Shown here: positions 7,802-8,166 of the stretch, piece by piece
Layout: every line of letters starts with the position of its first letter
How positions within the stretch are numbered: the first letter of the stretch is position 1
NCBI GenBank assembly: GCA_002308575.1
Contig: DBVY01000038.1
Span: 48,603 to 56,768 of the forward strand
Direction of reading: 5' to 3'
Length of the DNA stretch: 8,166 bases
From: Christensenella sp. UBA1252
Lineage (GTDB): Bacteria; Bacillota; Clostridia; Christensenellales; CAG-1252
Program-made: the position numbers and the translations under genes
Notes under the pieces: model-generated
Database searches by the model: none
Told to the model about the DNA's origin: nothing
Seen by the model: only the letters and a program-made list of their open reading frames with translations

Positions 7802-7846
7802 CGTATAAGCGCGCGCTCGCGAGAGAACGCAAAAAATACCTATACG
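7802..7846 (-). other. Structured 5' leader with nested hairpins
   Basis: Two nested inverted repeats lie between the predicted transcription start and the ribosome binding site. The outer arms are CGTATA (7802-7807) and TATACG (7841-7846). The inner arms are GCGCGCTC (7811-7818) and GAGAACGC (7823-7830), which in the minus-strand RNA pair over eight positions with one wobble and one mismatch around a UCGC loop. The inner part includes the perfect palindrome CTCGCGAG (7816-7823). The outer 5' arm would fall at the very 5' end of the RNA. It could stabilise the long message or be an operator; it matches no riboswitch I recognise and no U-run follows the stem. Confidence 0.4.
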
Positions 7847-7847
7847 C

Positions 7848-7881
7848 ATTATATTATACCTTCGCCCCTATGAATAGGCAA
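7848..7881 (-). promoter_or_regulatory. Sigma-A-like promoter for the surface protein
   Basis: On the minus strand, TTGCCT (7876-7881) stands 17 bases before TATAAT (7853-7858). The -10 overlaps a second TATAAT five bases downstream (7848-7853). The -35 matches TTGACA at four of six positions and the -10 is perfect. The sequence upstream (7882-7920) is A/T-rich and could act as an UP-like region. A start near 7846 would give a leader of about 94 bases. No second gene is visible between promoter and ATG. Confidence 0.65.
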
Positions 7882-7941
7882 GCGAAATATTAAGAGAATT
7901 TAGGAAAGAATTTCCATAAAGCCGCTTCGCGCCTCCCTCTC

Positions 7942-7973
7942 CCCCGCCCCGAAAAGCAAAAAAAAGGGCGGGG
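7942..7973. repeat. GC-rich inverted repeat with A-rich loop
   Basis: CCCCGCCC (7942-7949) and GGGCGGGG (7966-7973) are perfect eight-base arms around a 16-base loop that contains eight consecutive A residues (7958-7965). No T-run follows the hairpin on either strand, so it is not a textbook intrinsic terminator. On the minus strand the A-run is read as a T-run directly after a GC-rich stretch, so a weaker upstream stem could form a terminator for a gene lying beyond 8166. Confidence 0.4.
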
Positions 7974-8040
7974 AAATCGGGCGATTTGCCTCCCTCGCGC
8001 CGCCGTTTGAGGATAAAATTTGACAAAAGAATATTACAGA

Positions 8041-8064
8041 AATTGTTCTAAATGAAGAACAATT
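8041..8064. repeat. Perfect 9-bp inverted repeat (operator-like or weak terminator)
   Basis: AATTGTTCT (8041-8049) and AGAACAATT (8056-8064) are perfect complements around the six-base spacer AAATGA. A consensus TTGACA lies at 8020-8025 on the + strand, but the hexamer 17 bases downstream (TTGTTC, inside this repeat) is a poor -10 and no + strand gene follows. Read on the minus strand, the hairpin is followed by a moderately T-rich stretch (TTTCTGTAATATTCTTTTG), so it could be a weak terminator of an upstream minus-strand gene outside the window. The role is undecided. Confidence 0.45.
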
Positions 8065-8120
8065 AGGCGAAGCCTTCATGCATCGGCGATTTTGAAACTT
8101 TCAAAACAAAAACGTTTGCG

Positions 8121-8138
8121 CTTTTCTTTGAAGAAAAG
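8121..8138. repeat. Inverted repeat CTTTTCTT/AAGAAAAG in a low-complexity purine/pyrimidine tract
   Basis: CTTTTCTT (8121-8128) and AAGAAAAG (8131-8138) are perfect arms separated by TG. A further copy of one arm half, AAAGAAA (8144-8150), can pair alternatively with TTTCTTT (8123-8129). The surrounding text, AAGAAAAGTACCAAAAGAAA, resembles short intergenic elements repeated in many bacterial genomes; that resemblance is from memory and was not tested. Confidence 0.4.
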
Positions 8139-8166
8139 TACCAAAAGAAAGCGGGGGTTGCGATCC

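Larger units (their letters stand above)
7882..8166. other. Non-coding region upstream of the surface protein promoter
   Basis: With the promoter and leader, about 410 bases (7753-8166) carry no credible gene on either strand. Frames here are short and lack a ribosome binding site. Contents: an A/T-rich stretch next to the promoter with GGAAA-GAA-TTTCC (7903-7915); a pyrimidine-rich block and the GC-rich inverted repeat (7930-7973); TTGACA at 8020-8025; the 9-bp inverted repeat; the small overlapping palindromes AGGC-GAA-GCCT (8065-8075) and ATGCAT (8078-8083); and the CTTTTCTT inverted repeat. No tRNA, transposase or CRISPR repeat was seen. Confidence 0.7.

Noticed and set aside
4330..7893. 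Further plus-strand open frames (4330-6207, 6223-6918, 7030-7893)
   Set aside because: They have the same register and cause as the 1376-codon shadow. The last one runs out of the antisense region into the promoter of the real gene and ends in low-complexity sequence.
8078..8095. ATG at 8078 on the plus strand
   Set aside because: It reaches a stop after five codons and has no ribosome binding site.
1..8166. CRISPR array, tRNA or rRNA, transposase or integrase genes
   Set aside because: No regular short direct repeats with spacers, no cloverleaf-like sequence and no recombinase reading frame were seen. The repetitive look of the + strand reflects the protein repeats.

Overview
The window is almost entirely one very large minus-strand gene plus its upstream control region. 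Reading the minus strand from an ATG at 7752, with a GGAGGT ribosome binding site six bases upstream, I translated 2584 consecutive codons without a stop down to position 1. The gene leaves the window there, so its stop codon is not visible. The product has a Sec signal peptide, a unique N-terminal region of about 260 residues, roughly 23 diverged Ig-like repeats of the MBG/YDG type (about 2070 residues), a juxtamembrane domain ending in the HFSTYAVV motif common in clostridial surface proteins, one transmembrane helix, a lysine stop-transfer run, and an A/E/P/T-rich tail that is still open at the window edge. It looks like a giant membrane-anchored cell-surface fibre or adhesin.

Layout: 1-168, transmembrane helix and tail; about 172-600, juxtamembrane domain; about 661-6867, MBG-like repeat array; 6868-7641, N-terminal head; 7642-7752, signal peptide; 7753-7846, predicted leader RNA with nested hairpins; 7848-7881, sigma-A-like promoter on the minus strand; 7882-8166, non-coding sequence with several inverted repeats and no credible gene.

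Organism: the strong Shine-Dalgarno, the TTGCCT-17-TATAAT promoter, the HFSTYAVV C-terminal domain and the GC-leaning third codon positions with an AT-rich intergenic region suggest an uncultured gut Clostridia-like Firmicute (possibly Christensenellales-like). This is an inference from style; no taxonomic marker is present.

The plus strand carries very long open frames (49-4179, 4330-6207 and shorter ones), but these lie in exact codon register opposite the real gene. They exist because the gene almost never uses TTA, CTA or TCA codons. Their translations are Arg/Asp/Val-rich with no domain logic, and they should not be annotated as genes. I found no RNA gene, CRISPR array, transposase or recognisable attachment site.
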